This document shows, piece after piece, positions 1-12,639 of a DNA stretch of 64,000 nucleotides (positions are counted from its first letter, which is position 1; each line of letters begins with the position of its first letter). The DNA lies in contig KE546980.1 of NCBI GenBank assembly GCA_000442125.1, positions 806,001 through 870,000 of the forward strand, written 5' to 3'. A program made the translations under genes and the position numbers. Source of the DNA: Opeltia flavorubescens. Lineage: Eukaryota; Ascomycota; Lecanoromycetes; Teloschistales; Teloschistaceae. The notes below the pieces were generated by a model. That model was not told the DNA's origin and did not search any database. It saw only the letters and a list, made by a program, of their open reading frames with translations.

Positions 1-1765
1 ATTATAAACCGGCCTTATTTATACCCCCGATATAACCAATCTAAAAGCTACTAATAATAGGTATCCTAATTTTAAAAGGGCCCTTTTAATAGATCTACTA
101 GCGTTTTAAATATTTCTAGCTAGTATAACTAATTCTAAAGCTTATAAACCTATTTTATATCTAAAAGCGATATATTATCTCAATTATAATCGCTAGATCC
201 TAGCGATAAAAAAAAAATACAATTCGCTAGTATAAAATCGAATATAAATAATCGTCTTTTATAGCTATAAACCTTTTAAAGGTAAATAGGTTTTTAAATT
301 AAAAAAAAGTCTTACTGGAGAAATACTCTATTATAAAATTTATTAAGTAGTCTATAGCTTTAAATAACGGGAAAATATTAACTTTAATAAAACTTTCGCC
401 TCGATTAATAAACTTATAACCTATAAAGCTCTTTTTATTATTATAACTACTTTTAATTAATTAATTAAATAGATAAATATTAAAATAGCTTTCTTATATA
501 GCGATATCGACGAGCCTATTTTTATTAAATAATTAGACGGGTATAAAAATTCTAGTAGAAGAGTTTATAAATTTAATAAAGCCCTTTATAGCTTTAAATA
601 GTTACTAAAAGTATAGTATAATATATTAACGGTATTCCTTAAAAATCTAAACTTTATATTATTAATAACTAACACTAGCGTTTTCTACAACTACTTTTCG
701 GGATTCTATACTATAATTACTATCTATATAAATAATTTATTTATTCCCCCCTATTAAAGCTATAAAGCTATTTAAATTATTAAACATTAATTAAATATTA
801 AATTCTAAATAGTCGATCTAGGAGCTTATAGCTATTATTTAGATATAAAAACTACACGCGACCGTTAAAATCGGACGATTTACCTATTATAATCCGCCTA
901 TATTAAAAAAGTTTCTTATAATTTCAATATATAATCTATTAAATTATAGGCTACGCTAATAGATATATCTTCTTTTTCGACTTATAAATCAGTACTTTTA
1001 GATTATACTATATCTTTCGATTTACGGAATTAGTATTAATCCGCTATTAAATTATTAATATATATAATACTAGATATTAGGCCCGATATCGCCTTTATAG
1101 TATTAATAATCAGCCGCTATAATTTAAATCCAACCGAAAAATATTAATAAATTATTAAAAAAATCTTCTATTACCTTTATACTATAATTAAATATTATTT
1201 TATTTATAAAAAAAACCTAGCTAACCTTCTAAACTATATAAATACCGACTGGGCCGGTAATAAGAATACTCGGCGCTTAACTTCCGGCTATATTTTTAAT
1301 ATTAGAAATAAAACTATTAGCTAGTAATTAAAACGATAACTAATAGTAGTACTTTCTACCTATAAAATTAAATATAGAAGCTATATATAAGTAATTAAAA
1401 AAGCGATTTAATTAAAAACCCTTTTAGAATAAATTTAAAACGAAAAGGACTTTTATATAATTATTATTAACTATAATAACTAAAGTGCTATAACCCTCGC
1501 TAAAAACTCCTAATTCTATATATATACTAAATATATCGATATTTAGTAATATTTTATACGCGAATAGGTAATAGATAGCTAAATATACTTTTAATACGTG
1601 CCTATAAATAATTAAATTATCGATAGCTTTATTAAAGCTCTTTTAAAAAATAAATTCTTTTTATTCTAATAGATATTAAACCTAGAAGAATATCTATAAT
1701 ATTAATAGTACTAATACTTATTTATTAAAAGATATTAAAAATACCTAGAACTTATTATTACTACT
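1..1765 (+). mobile_element. Copia (Ty1-type) retrotransposon fossil, pol 3' part
   Basis: Degraded plus-strand pol of a Copia element whose 5' part lies outside the window. The reverse transcriptase region is recognisable at about 280-800 and the RNase H region at about 1080-1390, where a short stretch near 1230-1300 still reads like the conserved Asp-x-Asp-Trp-Ala-Gly ... Thr-Arg-Arg ... Ser-Gly-Tyr block of Copia RNase H. The domain order (RT then RNase H, nothing after) fits Copia and not Gypsy. It is broken throughout with dozens of breaks and carries strong RIP, so it is an old, dead copy. The family name within Copia cannot be given. The 3' LTR is not delimited and may lie in 1833-2170. 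Confidence 0.8.
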
Positions 1766-1771
1766 ACCCAC

Positions 1772-1832
1772 TAATTTTGCCCCCTAATTTCGCCGCTATA
1801 CCCCTTATTTTACCGCCGTACCCCTCGGAGCT
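1772..1832. repeat. C-rich 20-bp imperfect tandem repeat
   Basis: About two and a half units of a 20-bp motif of the form TAATTTCGCCGCTATACCCC, just downstream of the Copia coding remnant. It stands out as C-rich on the plus strand within AT-rich surroundings. It could be the region before the Copia 3' LTR. No function can be assigned. Confidence 0.5.
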
Positions 1833-2174
1833 GGTATCTAAATTTTATACTCTAGCTAGCTACTAGATCTTCTATATATCGTTTATAACTAGCGTTTAAA
1901 TTTATAAATATTCATTTATCTATTTATATACGTTATATAGTAGTTATAAAACTTATATAATTCTATTTTATATATTTTCTAGATTTATTTTTATTTAAAA
2001 TTCGTAGATCTAGTTTTATAATAAAACTTATTTTTTATTTATATAGTATTTTATAAAAATAGTATATTTTTTAAATTTTTTACGTTAAATACGTTTTATA
2101 TATTTATTAACTTAATTATTTTCGACTTTTATATAAAATTAAAATATATATATAATTCCTTTAACGTTTATTTT
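1833..2174. other. AT-rich tract, nothing recognised
   Basis: AT-rich sequence between the Copia remnant and the less mutated island. It could contain the mutated 3' LTR of the Copia element, but no second LTR copy is in the window to prove it. Confidence 0.4.
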
Positions 2175-2765
2175 TTAGGTATTTATTTTAATTCTGATTC
2201 CAGGCACCTTTAAACGCCGATTAATACTTATTTTAAGCTTTTTATACTCTAATTCCGGAGGGTGTATAGTATTTATAGGAGCCCAGATTTTTATTACCTG
2301 AGCTGTGGAAGCTTTACCAGGACTGCCCAAATTTGTGAAAGCTCTACTAGGACTGCCCAAATTAACTGCCAGTGCTATAGAAGCTCTGCCAGCCTCTTTT
2401 ATATACCGGTAAAAGCCGGGTAAACTTGCAAGTACCGGGTAAACTTAAAGGTACTGGATAGTAATTTTTATACTCGAAGTTATAGAAGCTATAAAAGCTA
2501 TAGAAGCTATTATAGAGCCTTTGGCGCCTATAGGCAACCGTATTCTAGCTGTATTTCTAAGCGATATTTAAATATTTTCAACTATTATACTGCCTGAATT
2601 ACTATTAAAATATAAAAGCTATTTTGCTTATTTTATTACGTAATTCTTATATATTAAGTGGAAGTATTAAATTACTAGTCAGTTTACGTAATTATACTAC
2701 TCTAGACGAAAGCAAGTAGCCGAAGGCTATTTATTTCTTTAAGCAATCAATGCAATTATTATATT
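2175..2765. other. Less mutated island with short direct repeats
   Basis: CpA and TpG are clearly more frequent here than on either side. Two adjacent 30-bp units (2305-2334 and 2335-2364) share GGACTGCCCAAATT at the same place, followed by a partial third unit with GAAGCTCTGCCAG. A second motif, CCGGGTAAACTT, occurs at 2416-2427 and 2435-2446, and AAGCTATA-type repeats follow near 2480-2510. The minus-strand frame at 2175-2360 (61 codons) lies here; its composition follows the repeats and it matches no family I recognise. The island ends where homology to Gypsy copies begins (about 2766). It may be a fragment of an insertion into that Gypsy element. Confidence 0.5.
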
Positions 2766-4293
2766 TCAATATAATTAACTCTAAAAATATTTAAAAAAAC
2801 CTTTAAAAATTATTTAAAAATATTAAAACCGCTATTAAGAATATTTAAAAAGCGATAGTAATATATTATATAATAAAAAAGGCGAAGGCTAATATTTTTA
2901 ATAAAAAAGGCGAACTTTTAAAGAATACTTTTAAATATAAATTTCTAATAAGAGGTCGCGTATCTAATACCTATATAAAGGAGTACGATAATAATATATT
3001 ATTTATACCTTTTTATAATTAAAGGATACCTTTAATATTAATAGAAAAAAGAGATAGAAATACTTTAAAAAGCGATATAAAAATATTAATTCCGTTTTTT
3101 ATAACTAAAAGAAAGTTTTTTAAAGTAAAAAAGAGGTAGATATTAATAAAAACTTATAGTCTTAGAATATATAAAAAGTTAAAGACTTTTTATAAATCTA
3201 ATATTATTATATATAATAACGCTTAGTCGATTTCTCTAAATAACTCTAATAATTTTAAAGATTTATAATTAAAGCGATAAATTATTAAAAAAGCAGTTTT
3301 AAAAAATATATATAATATATTCCTGTTATTTTTCTATTATATTATAAAAAGGTTTTAAAAATTTAATAGTATAGTTAAAAAATTAGTATTTTTAAAAAAA
3401 AAATTATTTAATAATTTATTAAGTATTTATATAGTATTAAAATAATTTAATAAAAGCTATAAATAGTATTAAAACTAAAAATTCCTCTATTATAATAAAA
3501 AATAATATTTATTTTTTAATATAATTAGGTAAAAAGCCTTTAAATATAATTATAATAATTTTATAATAGGTTATTTTAACTATAAAAGAATATTTAAGCT
3601 TATTTATTAAAAATACTTTTAGTTAAATATAGTAAAAGATATTAAATACTATATATATATCTATAATATATACTACTAGGTAAAATCTACGAGATATAAA
3701 CCATATAGTAAAATATAACCGCTAAAAAGACTTTTAAAACCGTTTAACGATTTAACTATAGATTTTATTATTAATTTACCCTTATTAAAACGCCTTTATA
3801 TTATATATAATTTGATTTTTATAGTAATCAACCGTTATATAAAGTTTATTATATATATTTTATATTAAATTACTATAACTATAAAAAAGCTAGCGGATAC
3901 TTTTATTAATAAAATATATAGATATTATAATATATTTAAATCGCTAGTTCTTAATTAAAGGACTTTTTTTATATTATAATTTTAATCTACTTTTTATTAT
4001 TATTCAAAAATTAAACGTTATTTAAATACCGCTTTTTATTTATAAATCGATAGGTAAATTAAATGATAAAACTAAATTTTAAAATAATTTTTAAAAAGTT
4101 TTATTAACTATAATTAAAATAATTAAAATAAATAGCTATTTTTTATAAAATTCACGTATAATAATAGTAAATATAATTTTTTTAGTATAATACCGTTCTT
4201 CGCCGCTAATAATAAATATTTTAATCTAAAAAATAATATTTAAATTAATAATATTAAAAGTAATATATTTAAAGCGTATTAATATACTAAAAG

Positions 4294-4321
<28 letters not shown>
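4294..4321. repeat. (TA)n microsatellite inside Gypsy copy A
   Basis: Uninterrupted alternating A/T run. Shorter (TA)n runs sit at the equivalent place in copy B (about 38307-38325) and copy C (about 49125-49145), so it was part of the Gypsy family sequence and not a later insertion. Confidence 0.8.
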
Positions 4322-4324
<3 letters not shown>

Positions 4325-6297
4325 GCTTAAAAGCTAATAGAAAATAATAATAAAAAGATAATTTAAATATTATAACTAAAAATATTCTATAAAATCCTTT
4401 ACTACTAGTAATATAATATAATTAAATAAGCGTAATATTAAAATAAAAAAATTATTAAAAAAACTAAATTATAAATTTTATAAGCTTTTTAAAATAATAA
4501 AACTAGTAAATTTATAATTATACTATTTAGAACTTCTAGTATTAATAGGTTATATCTATTCTATTTTTTATATTTCTCTTCTCGAATTATATATAATAAT
4601 AGAAAAAAAAGATAAAGAAAATCTACTACCTTTATTTATCGATAGTAAAAAGTAATATAAAATAGAAAAAATATATAATTTAAAATAGTATTATAAAAAA
4701 TTATAATATTTAGTAAAATAGTTTAATTATAACCCTAAAAATAATAGCTAGCTTAATATTAAAAAAATATTAAAAGCTAGTAAATATATAAAAAACTTCT
4801 ATTAAATATATTCTAAAAAACTATTAAATAATAATAAAAAGGGCTTTTAAAAAAAAAAATAAAAAAAAAAAATAAATTATAATTAAACTATATATAAATA
4901 TATAAATAAAGTAATAAATAAAATAATAAATAATATTAAAAATATAAAATAATAATAAAAATAAAATTTTATATAATTATTAAAACTTACTAGTAGAATA
5001 TATATTAAAAGATATATATTATAAAATATATTATTAAAAAAAGTTAAAGTTAAAAAAAAGCTTTATTAAAATATAAATTTTAAAGCTATAATTATCTAAA
5101 AATATTATAAATTTAAAAATAAAATATAAAAATAAATATATAAAAATAAATATTAAAAATAAATATAAAATACTAAATAAATATAAAACTATATAATAAT
5201 AATATCTTTTTTTATTTCGCTTTTATTAATAAAGGAAAAATTATCTTTTTTAATTAAATTTAACTACTTTTCTTTAATAATTAAAGAATTGAAGTAGTTT
5301 TAATATAAAATTAACGCGCGAAATTATATAAAAAAGGTAAATATATAATAAAATATATTATATTAATATTTATATTAATCGACTCTTTTAAAATATAAAT
5401 AATTTTAATAATATTAAAAATACTAATAGTTTTTTTTTACTACGTTTTAGCTTTTTTTTAAACCTCGATTTATTTATAGTTAGAGAGGATAATAATATAT
5501 AAATAATATATAATATATTATTTATTATTTCTATTAGTAATATTTATAATAATAATAGCGGAGATTATTTTATTAATAACCGAAATAAATTTTTAAAAAA
5601 TTTATATAAATTAAAAAAACTACCGCGATATATATACTTAATATATTAATTTATATTTTTTTTAAAGTTTAAAATAACGCGTGTAATATTTAAAATTAAT
5701 ATTAAGTTTTATATAATAAATAAAAATATAGTAGATAGTAAAATTATTTTTTATTTATTTTTTATTAGAAATTATTAAATAATAATATTAAATAAATAAT
5801 ATATACTATAATACTAGCTTTAATATATTAATAATAATAATCCTTTTATAAAATTAAAATATTTAGTAATATTAGAGTATCGGGCGCTTATATATTCTAG
5901 AAAATCTTTTTAATTATAGAAGTTTTAGAAGTTTTAAAATTTATAATAAAAGATATAAAAGTTAAAAAAAATTTATAAAAGAATAAAACTAGTAAATAAA
6001 GATAAAATATAATAAAAATAATAAAAATTTAAATTAAAGAATAGATTTATACTAGGGAAGAAATATTTATTATATATTTATAAATAAAAAATAGATTTAT
6101 ATTATTTAATATAAGATTTATAATATTAATAATATAAATTAAATTATTTAAAATTTAATAGCTCTAATTATTTATAATTATTATAATATTATATAACTAT
6201 TAAGTAGAACTATTAAATAATATTAATTTCTATAAATATATTTTTACGCGAGTATTTAATAAATATTAAAAAGTATTAATAATATATTATAGCGTAA

Positions 6298-6798
6298 TAG
6301 CTAATATTAATATTAATATTAAATAATCTTTAATATATAAAATAAAGTTATTTATATATTTTATATATAATAATAAGATATTTTATATATAAACGCGTAT
6401 TAATATCGTATATTTTTAAATTATTAATTTAATTAATATATATCTAGATACGCGCGTTTTATATAAAAGATTTAGCTATCTATTATATATATATCGCCTA
6501 AATATAAAATAGTAAGGATATTATTATAAAAGAAGGAATATTATTATAATTAATAATAGTCTAGTTTATTATAATATTATAAAACTGTTATATAGCTTTA
6601 GCTAAAACGTTATATCGCTATATTATATTAATAGGAAAGAGGGCCTATATAGTTAAAAGAATTCCCTTTAATATTTATAGCTTTCTAGATATTAATATAT
6701 ATATATTCTCTATATATAGCTCCGTATATATAATAGTAGAACGCCAGACTATTGCCTATACTTTTATATAATTTCCCTGCTATTATATCCTTTTCACA
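6298..6798 (+). repeat. 501-bp LTR, 3' LTR of Gypsy copy A
   Basis: Delimited by comparison with two other copies of exactly the same length, 13212-13712 and 35830-36330, both in the opposite orientation. The right edge reads CCTTTTCACA, the reverse complement of TGTGAAAAGG. The left edge reads TAGCTAA, which is compatible with TG at the original terminus after RIP. Confidence 0.8.
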
Positions 6799-7254
6799 CG
6801 AGTATAAACTAGTAGGCTATTTTTTAAATTTATAATTTTAGGTTTTTTAATAGTTAAAAAACGCGGGAAGAATTTTTAATTTTTTTTACTTTTATATCTA
6901 GTACTAGGCGATTTTAATCGGGATATATAAGCTTTGAATTTATATACTATTATTTAAATTTTATTATTAATAATAGTTTAAGTTATTATTATTAAATTAT
7001 CTTTTAAATTTAAGCTTTTAAGTTTTCTAATATAGAAGAAAAGCGTATTATATTTTTAGTTTAATATATTTTAAAGTTTATAAATAGATTTATAGGCGTC
7101 AGTATAATAAAACTTTAATAATATTCTAAAATTTATTTATTTACTCTATATAAAATTTTGATTTCTCTTCGAACTATAAATATAAAATCTATTATAAGTT
7201 CTAATAGTATATATTTTAATAGTTTCTATACTAAAGACCTTAATTTTTAACTTA
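6799..7254. other. Stretch without recognised feature
   Basis: AT-rich, RIP-mutated sequence right of LTR A. No family, tandem repeat or RNA gene recognised. Confidence 0.4.
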
Positions 7255-8400
7255 AAAATAATTTATATTAATTTTATAAATTATTTAATAAATAATTTAA
7301 TAAAAAATCTAATAAATAATCTAATAAATCATCCAATGAATAACCTAATAAATAATCTAATAAATAATCTAATAAANAAATTAATAATAAAATTAATAAT
7401 AAAATTAATAATAAAACTAATAATAAAATTGATAAAAAAAGAAATAGTAAAATTAATATTAAATAAATAATAAAATAAATAATATAATTAATAATTAGAT
7501 AAATAATAAATTAAAAAATTAAATTAAATAAAAAAACTAATAATAAAATAAAAAATATAATAAATAAAATTATTAAAAATATAATAAATAATACATTAAA
7601 AAATAAAATAAAAAATAAATAAAATAATAAATAAAATAGTAAATAAAATAATAAATAAAAAAACAAATTATAAAATAAATTAAAAAATAAGTTAAATTAT
7701 AAATTAAATTATAAATTTAATAAAAAATTAAATAATAATCTAAAAAATTAATAAATTAATAAATAATACTATAATTTTAATTAGCTAAAAATTTATAAAT
7801 TAAAATAATTAAATTATAATTCAAAAAATAAATTGAATATTCAATTAAAAATAAAAAAGAAATTAAATAATAAATTAAATAATAAATAATTTATTTAAAT
7901 AGATATTAAATTAAATATTTTATTAAATAATAAAATAAAATAATAATTTACTTTATATAAATATAAATTAGTATTTAAAATAAATTGAATAGTAAAATAA
8001 AATAATAAATTATAAAATTTAAAATAAATTAAAAAATATATTGAATTTAAAAATAAAATAAAATAAATTTATTAAAAAAATTAATAATAAAAAATAATAA
8101 TAAATTAAATAATATAAAAATTTAATATTTAATTTTCAAAAATAATATTAATTTAAAATAAAATAAATAAATTAATTTAATAATATTATATAAAAAATAT
8201 AAATAAAAATTAAAATATAAAAAATAAAAAATTTAATTAATAATTTAAATTAAATTTTAAAGTAGTATAAATAAATAAAGAAATTAATTAAATAATTTAT
8301 AAATAGAATAGAAAATTATTTTATAATCTAAAATTTAATATTATATAATTTTATTATTATTTTGTAATAAATATTTTAAAAAATTCTAAAAAAAATTTAT
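7255..8400. repeat. Extreme low-GC tract with 12-bp tandem repeat
   Basis: The most GC-poor part of the window. Several lines between 7441 and 8380 contain only one to three G or C in 60 bases, with A strongly favoured over T on the plus strand. From about 7280 to 7440 a 12-bp unit (AATAATCTAATA and variants) repeats about 13 times. One unit keeps CpA and TpG, showing what the less mutated unit looked like. The unit is four codons long, but no reading frame is left and the host element is unknown. Confidence 0.7.
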
Positions 8401-8404
8401 TTAT

Positions 8405-8423
8405 TCGCCGCCGTAGGCGGCGA
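8405..8423. other. Perfect GC-rich hairpin
   Basis: TCGCCGCC (8405-8412), loop GTA, then GGCGGCGA (8416-8423): a perfect 8-bp stem. It is the only strongly GC-rich palindrome in a very AT-rich kilobase, at the edge of the low-GC tract. It contains no CpA or TpG, so RIP could not have changed it. No function can be assigned. Confidence 0.7.
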
Positions 8424-9452
8424 GTTTACTAGTAAATTTAATTCGATTTTATTTTTATTTAATTTAAACCTGATTATAATTAAATAAATTAATTTTTTTC
8501 TATCTATTATTAAAGGCTTTTAATAGTTTTTTCTAAATTTTATTATTTATTAAAAGAAACGTTTTTATTTTATATTTATTTAATAAATTAAAGTTTTTTT
8601 AAATTCTTTTATTTTATATATATTCAAAGTTTATAATCTTTTTTAATAAAATATTATAGTTTATTAATTAATTAAAAATATAGATATATTAAATAAAAAG
8701 TCGCGTTTAGCTATTTAATAGATTTAGTTAAATTTATTATCTATTCGCCGCTTAGTTTATAATATATCTATTATTATTATTAGTAAAATCGCTAATATAT
8801 CGCTAAATTCGTATATAAATTAACTATCCGGCCTGATAATAATAATTACAAAGAGAATATAAAAGGGAATAAATAAAATAGAATAAAATAAAAAATAAAA
8901 TTAGATAAAAAATATAAATTTAATATAGATATCCTATTATAATAATAATAAATACTAATAATATTATTCTACTTATAATATACAGTAGTATAATAAAGTT
9001 AAGGCTAGTAGATAGTTATATTAACTACTTATTATATAATATTTAAACGGTATAATAGATTTATTTAATTTTTTTTAAATATAGCTAATATTTTTAAATA
9101 TATTATTTAAAATATAAAGTTTTAAATTAAAATTAAATGATATAATAATTAATAGTATAATTTAATACTAATTCTAATAAATAAACTATTATTTATAGTA
9201 AAGTTTTAAATAATAGTTAATTTAGGTAATTAAAAGAAAAATACTAATATTAATAATTAACGGGTAATAAAAAAGGATTTTATAAAATTTATAAAGCGAT
9301 TTAATACTTATAATATACTATATTTATAATCTATATATAAAATATTTATTATTCTTTACTTTAATTAATATTTTTCTTAAATTTAATAAATATATTAATT
9401 TATAAAAAGAAATAAAATTTATATTAAAACGGGGGATTTTTTAATTTAAAAT
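8424..9452. other. Stretch without recognised feature
   Basis: RIP-mutated sequence between the hairpin and repeat X1. No domain, repeat or RNA gene recognised on either strand. Confidence 0.4.
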
Positions 9453-9847
9453 ACTAGCACTGGTCCACCGTCCCAATAGGATTTTGCTGCTGGCAGCTGG
9501 CAGCTGACAGCTAGTAAGACTGGCAACTGGTAGGACTAGAAGCTAGTAGAGCTACTAGTCAGCGTAGTACGGCTAAAACTTCTACGCGCTATAACGCCAC
9601 CAATTTTTATCTAATTTTAAAAATTCTTATACTAATAGAATACGCTCGTAAAGCGCTTTAAAATAAGCTACTATAGGCTCCCGTATGAATAATATCCGCT
9701 ATATTATTTAACTATAAAAAAACCAGCTATTTTAATAGTTAATAGAGGTAATTTAATCTAATTAGAATAAAATCTATAAATATTTAATACCAACCGATAA
9801 GGTTTATATTTATTTCGGATCGGGATGCCGATAAGAGACGTTTTCCA
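9453..9847 (+). repeat. Repeat X, copy 1 (395 bp)
   Basis: A moderately mutated 395-bp repeat from ACTAGCACTGG to CGTTTTCCA. It matches 44185-44579 in reverse complement along its whole length and equal length. It contains overlapping GGCAGCTGGCAGCTGACAGC-type repeats near its left end and a conserved segment with GCTCGTAAAGCGCTTT. Partial relatives lie at 32270-32408, 13713-13745 and 62660-62720. Both full copies have a TATATATAT tract next to the TTTTCCA edge. It could be an LTR of another family, or a non-autonomous element. No coding capacity is visible. Confidence 0.75.
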
Positions 9848-10816
9848 ATATATATATAATAAGATATATATTTATTATATAATAAAGAGAGGTTTAAAAA
9901 ATAAGTAAAAGGTTTATTAAATAAAAAAAAATAGCTTATAATTATAGAAAAAAAATTTTATATAATTTTTATTTAAATTATTTATTTATTTTCTTTTATA
10001 AAATAGTATATAATATTATTTTCACTTATTAAAGATTTTTTTTATAAATATATAAGTAAAAATCAACGGTTATTATATATAATATAGTTATCGATTTTAT
10101 AGAGATTTACCTATATATAGCTATAGTATATTTCTCGATAATAAAGCTATAATACTAGCGAAAAGGCTTTTAAATACTCGGTATACCTATTTTAATTAGT
10201 ATAACTAAACTAGTATTAGTTTTATAGCTATTATTATTTATTTATAACCTTTATTAAAATTGAATACCGAATAGATTATAAATTATATACTAAAAATACA
10301 AGACGTATAAAAAACAGGTAATTAATATATTATTTAAAGTTTATTTAGATTTTAATTTTTTAAAATATATAACCGTTTATAATAAATTAAATATACGCGC
10401 GGTATATTTAAAAATTTCTTTTATTTTTAAATAGTACCTTTTAAAAAAAAGAAAATTATATAACTATATTCGGCTTTAAAAGTAATGTATAAAATATTAA
10501 ATATATTTTTAGTATAATTAATATTTAAGGCGATAAATAATTTAATATTATAAAATAAATAAATATATATATTATTAAATAATACTAGTTTCTGTTAACT
10601 TAATTTATTTATTTAATAAAATGGAAATATTATATTATATAATATAATATATCGGGTTTTAAAGCGAATATAATAACTGTTTCGTTTATAGGGTTAACGG
10701 TTAAAGAACTAGTAGAAATAATAGAATAAACGCTTATTAATATAAGTATATATATTTAAAAAGCTTTTATAGCGTTTTATTTTAGGATATAATAGTACTT
10801 TATAGCTATATCGATG
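9848..10816. other. Stretch without recognised feature
   Basis: RIP-mutated AT-rich sequence. The 9848-9900 part is rich in TA. It does not resemble the sequence that follows the other full X copy, so it is probably unrelated flank. Confidence 0.4.
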
Positions 10817-11646
10817 ATTTGAGATATTCGCTAGAGAAGGACGAGAGAAAGTGTCAACACCTACTATAGTAGGTGCTGGCACCGTTTGACACTTTCTCGA
10901 TACCTACTTAGTAGGGGCTTAAAACCTATTTTTCGTGTCAAACCTTCTCAGGTGTCAGGTGCTAAAAATGAAGAAAAATTACTAGGGTGTATAGTAGATT
11001 AAATAACGTAGTAATATTCTATATAAATATATCGATAGATCGATTTAAATTCGTTTTTTATAAGGGAATTATCTAATTTAAACTCGTGTAAAAAAATTTT
11101 AAAACTATTTTCTACGCTAACTATAATAGGTATATCAATTTAGGTCGGGATTATATAAACTATATCTTCTAGAATACACGCTAATTTTATAATATTTAAC
11201 TATTTTAGCTTATTTATATTACGTAATACAGTTTTTACTTAGAAATTCTTTAAAAAAAAATTTTAAGCACTTTTAAACACCTGAATCCTGGCACTTGACT
11301 CCTAAAAAACACTTAAAACCTAACACCTGATACCTTCTAGAGAGAGTTTCAAACTAGATAAAATTTTTTTATATTATAGGCTAGTAGAGCAGCTATTTTT
11401 CGTATATTTTACTTTATTACGTAAGCTATAAAACTAGCGACTTTTTTATTAAATTAAAAATAAAAATTTTATTTTAACTCTTTTTAATTAGAAAAAATTT
11501 TTTAGTACCTGACACCTAACACCTGATATCCTATCGAGAAAGTATCTACTGAGGAAATACTAGATAATTACCTAGTATTTACTCCTTTAATACCTCTGTA
11601 TTCTCTCTGGCTTATTTTAATACTATCTTGAAAAAGTATCTCAAAT
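10817..11646. mobile_element. Candidate non-autonomous DNA element with inverted ends
   Basis: The ends ATTTGAGATATTC (10817-10829) and AAGTATCTCAAAT (11634-11646) are inverted repeats with two C/T differences. Subterminal motifs are also inverted: CAGGTGTCAGG near 10950 on the plus strand and its reverse complement, CCTGACACCT, near 11507. A direct repeat beginning CCTAACACCTGATA occurs near 11310 and 11512. The segment keeps more CpA/TpG than its flanks, at least near both ends. At about 830 bp with no coding trace, it fits a MITE-like element, but no clear target duplication was seen, and it could be two overlapping small elements. Confidence 0.4.
10845..10898. repeat. Nested palindrome
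   Basis: Outer arms GAGAAAGTGTCAA (10845-10857) and TTGACACTTTCTC (10886-10898) are perfect inverted repeats. Inside them lies a perfect 18-bp palindrome, CACCTACTATAGTAGGTG (10858-10875). A third near-palindrome, CCTACTTAGTAGG, follows at about 10902-10914. Such stacked inverted repeats could form a cruciform and resemble transposase-binding ends. Confidence 0.85.
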
Positions 11647-12639
11647 TATTAATGGGCCCATAAGGTAATTAATATATATAAAATTTAAGATAAATAATAG
11701 AATAGAAAAAAAAGTTAATAATAATATACTAAATACTGTTAATATAAATAATTAAAATATTATTTACATTTTTTTCTTAAATAATTATAGATATAAAAGA
11801 TTTAGAGTATATAAATAATAAACTTATTTTTTTAAAATTAAAAACCAGATTAAATAGGAATTACTTAGATAAATTTCCTAAAAACTATTATTCGCTTTGA
11901 ATAATAGTAGTATAGCTTTATAAAATTGATAAAAGCTAATTTTAAACGATATATATAGCAAAAGAATTTAAATTATAAATATACGGTAAATAATAATCGA
12001 TTAAAAAACTAAAAATTTAAATAAATATTTAATAAGTATACTAATACTAGGAAATAGCGGGTGATAACAATAATATATACAAGTATATTAGAGTATTACT
12101 ATATTATTTAATAAATAAAATTCAGTATTTTAAAAGTTTTTAACTTTAATATATAAAATTTCAACGTTTTAATATTAAGTTTAATAAATATATAAAGGGT
12201 AATAAATAAAAAAAATCTATCTGCTTAATAATATAACTATAGTAGTATATAAAATCGTATATATTATAGAATTAGTATAAGAAATATTAGCGCTAATAAC
12301 TAAAATAAAATAAGTAAAATAACCTCTAGATTGTTTAATAATAATATAATAGGTAATTTCTTTAAATTTAGTATTAAGTTTTGATAAAATATTTAAAATA
12401 TATTATAATACTATTTTTACTCTTTACTAATTTATAATAATATTATAATTAAACTCCTTATTTATATCTATAATATTTCTTAATATAAAAATAAATATTA
12501 ACATTTTTATTAAAAAGAATAAAAAGAAAGTTATTAGCGGATAATAATTATCGTTATTATTAACGGCGTAGAAGAATAACTTTACTATTTTAGTAGTATT
12601 AATATAATTAGAATAGATAAAATAGATCTTTTTTAATAC
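11647..12639. other. Stretch without recognised feature
   Basis: RIP-mutated sequence between the inverted-repeat element and the tandem array. Some patches around 11850-12300 have fewer stop triplets on the plus strand, suggesting old coding sequence, but no family is recognisable. Confidence 0.35.

Larger units (their letters stand above)
2766..6798 (+). mobile_element. Gypsy chromovirus-type fossil, copy A (5'-truncated)
   Basis: Plus-strand Gypsy remnant. Homology to copy B (its reverse complement, B about 39845 down to 35830) begins at about 2766 and is continuous to the LTR end. Recognisable parts in order are the end of RNase H, the integrase zinc-binding and catalytic region (about 3600-4260), a (TA)n tract, a chromodomain-like end of pol (about 4650-4803), a 3' non-coding region (about 5210-6297), and the 3' LTR (6298-6798). 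Integrase followed by a chromodomain is the known layout of chromoviruses. The copy is broken throughout by RIP with dozens of breaks. RT, protease, gag and the 5' LTR are missing from this side of the window. Confidence 0.85.

Noticed and set aside
2175-2360. 61-codon minus-strand ATG frame
   Set aside because: It lies in the less mutated repeat island, its N-terminal half reads out the 30-bp direct repeats, and it resembles no family. An open frame is expected wherever RIP is weak.
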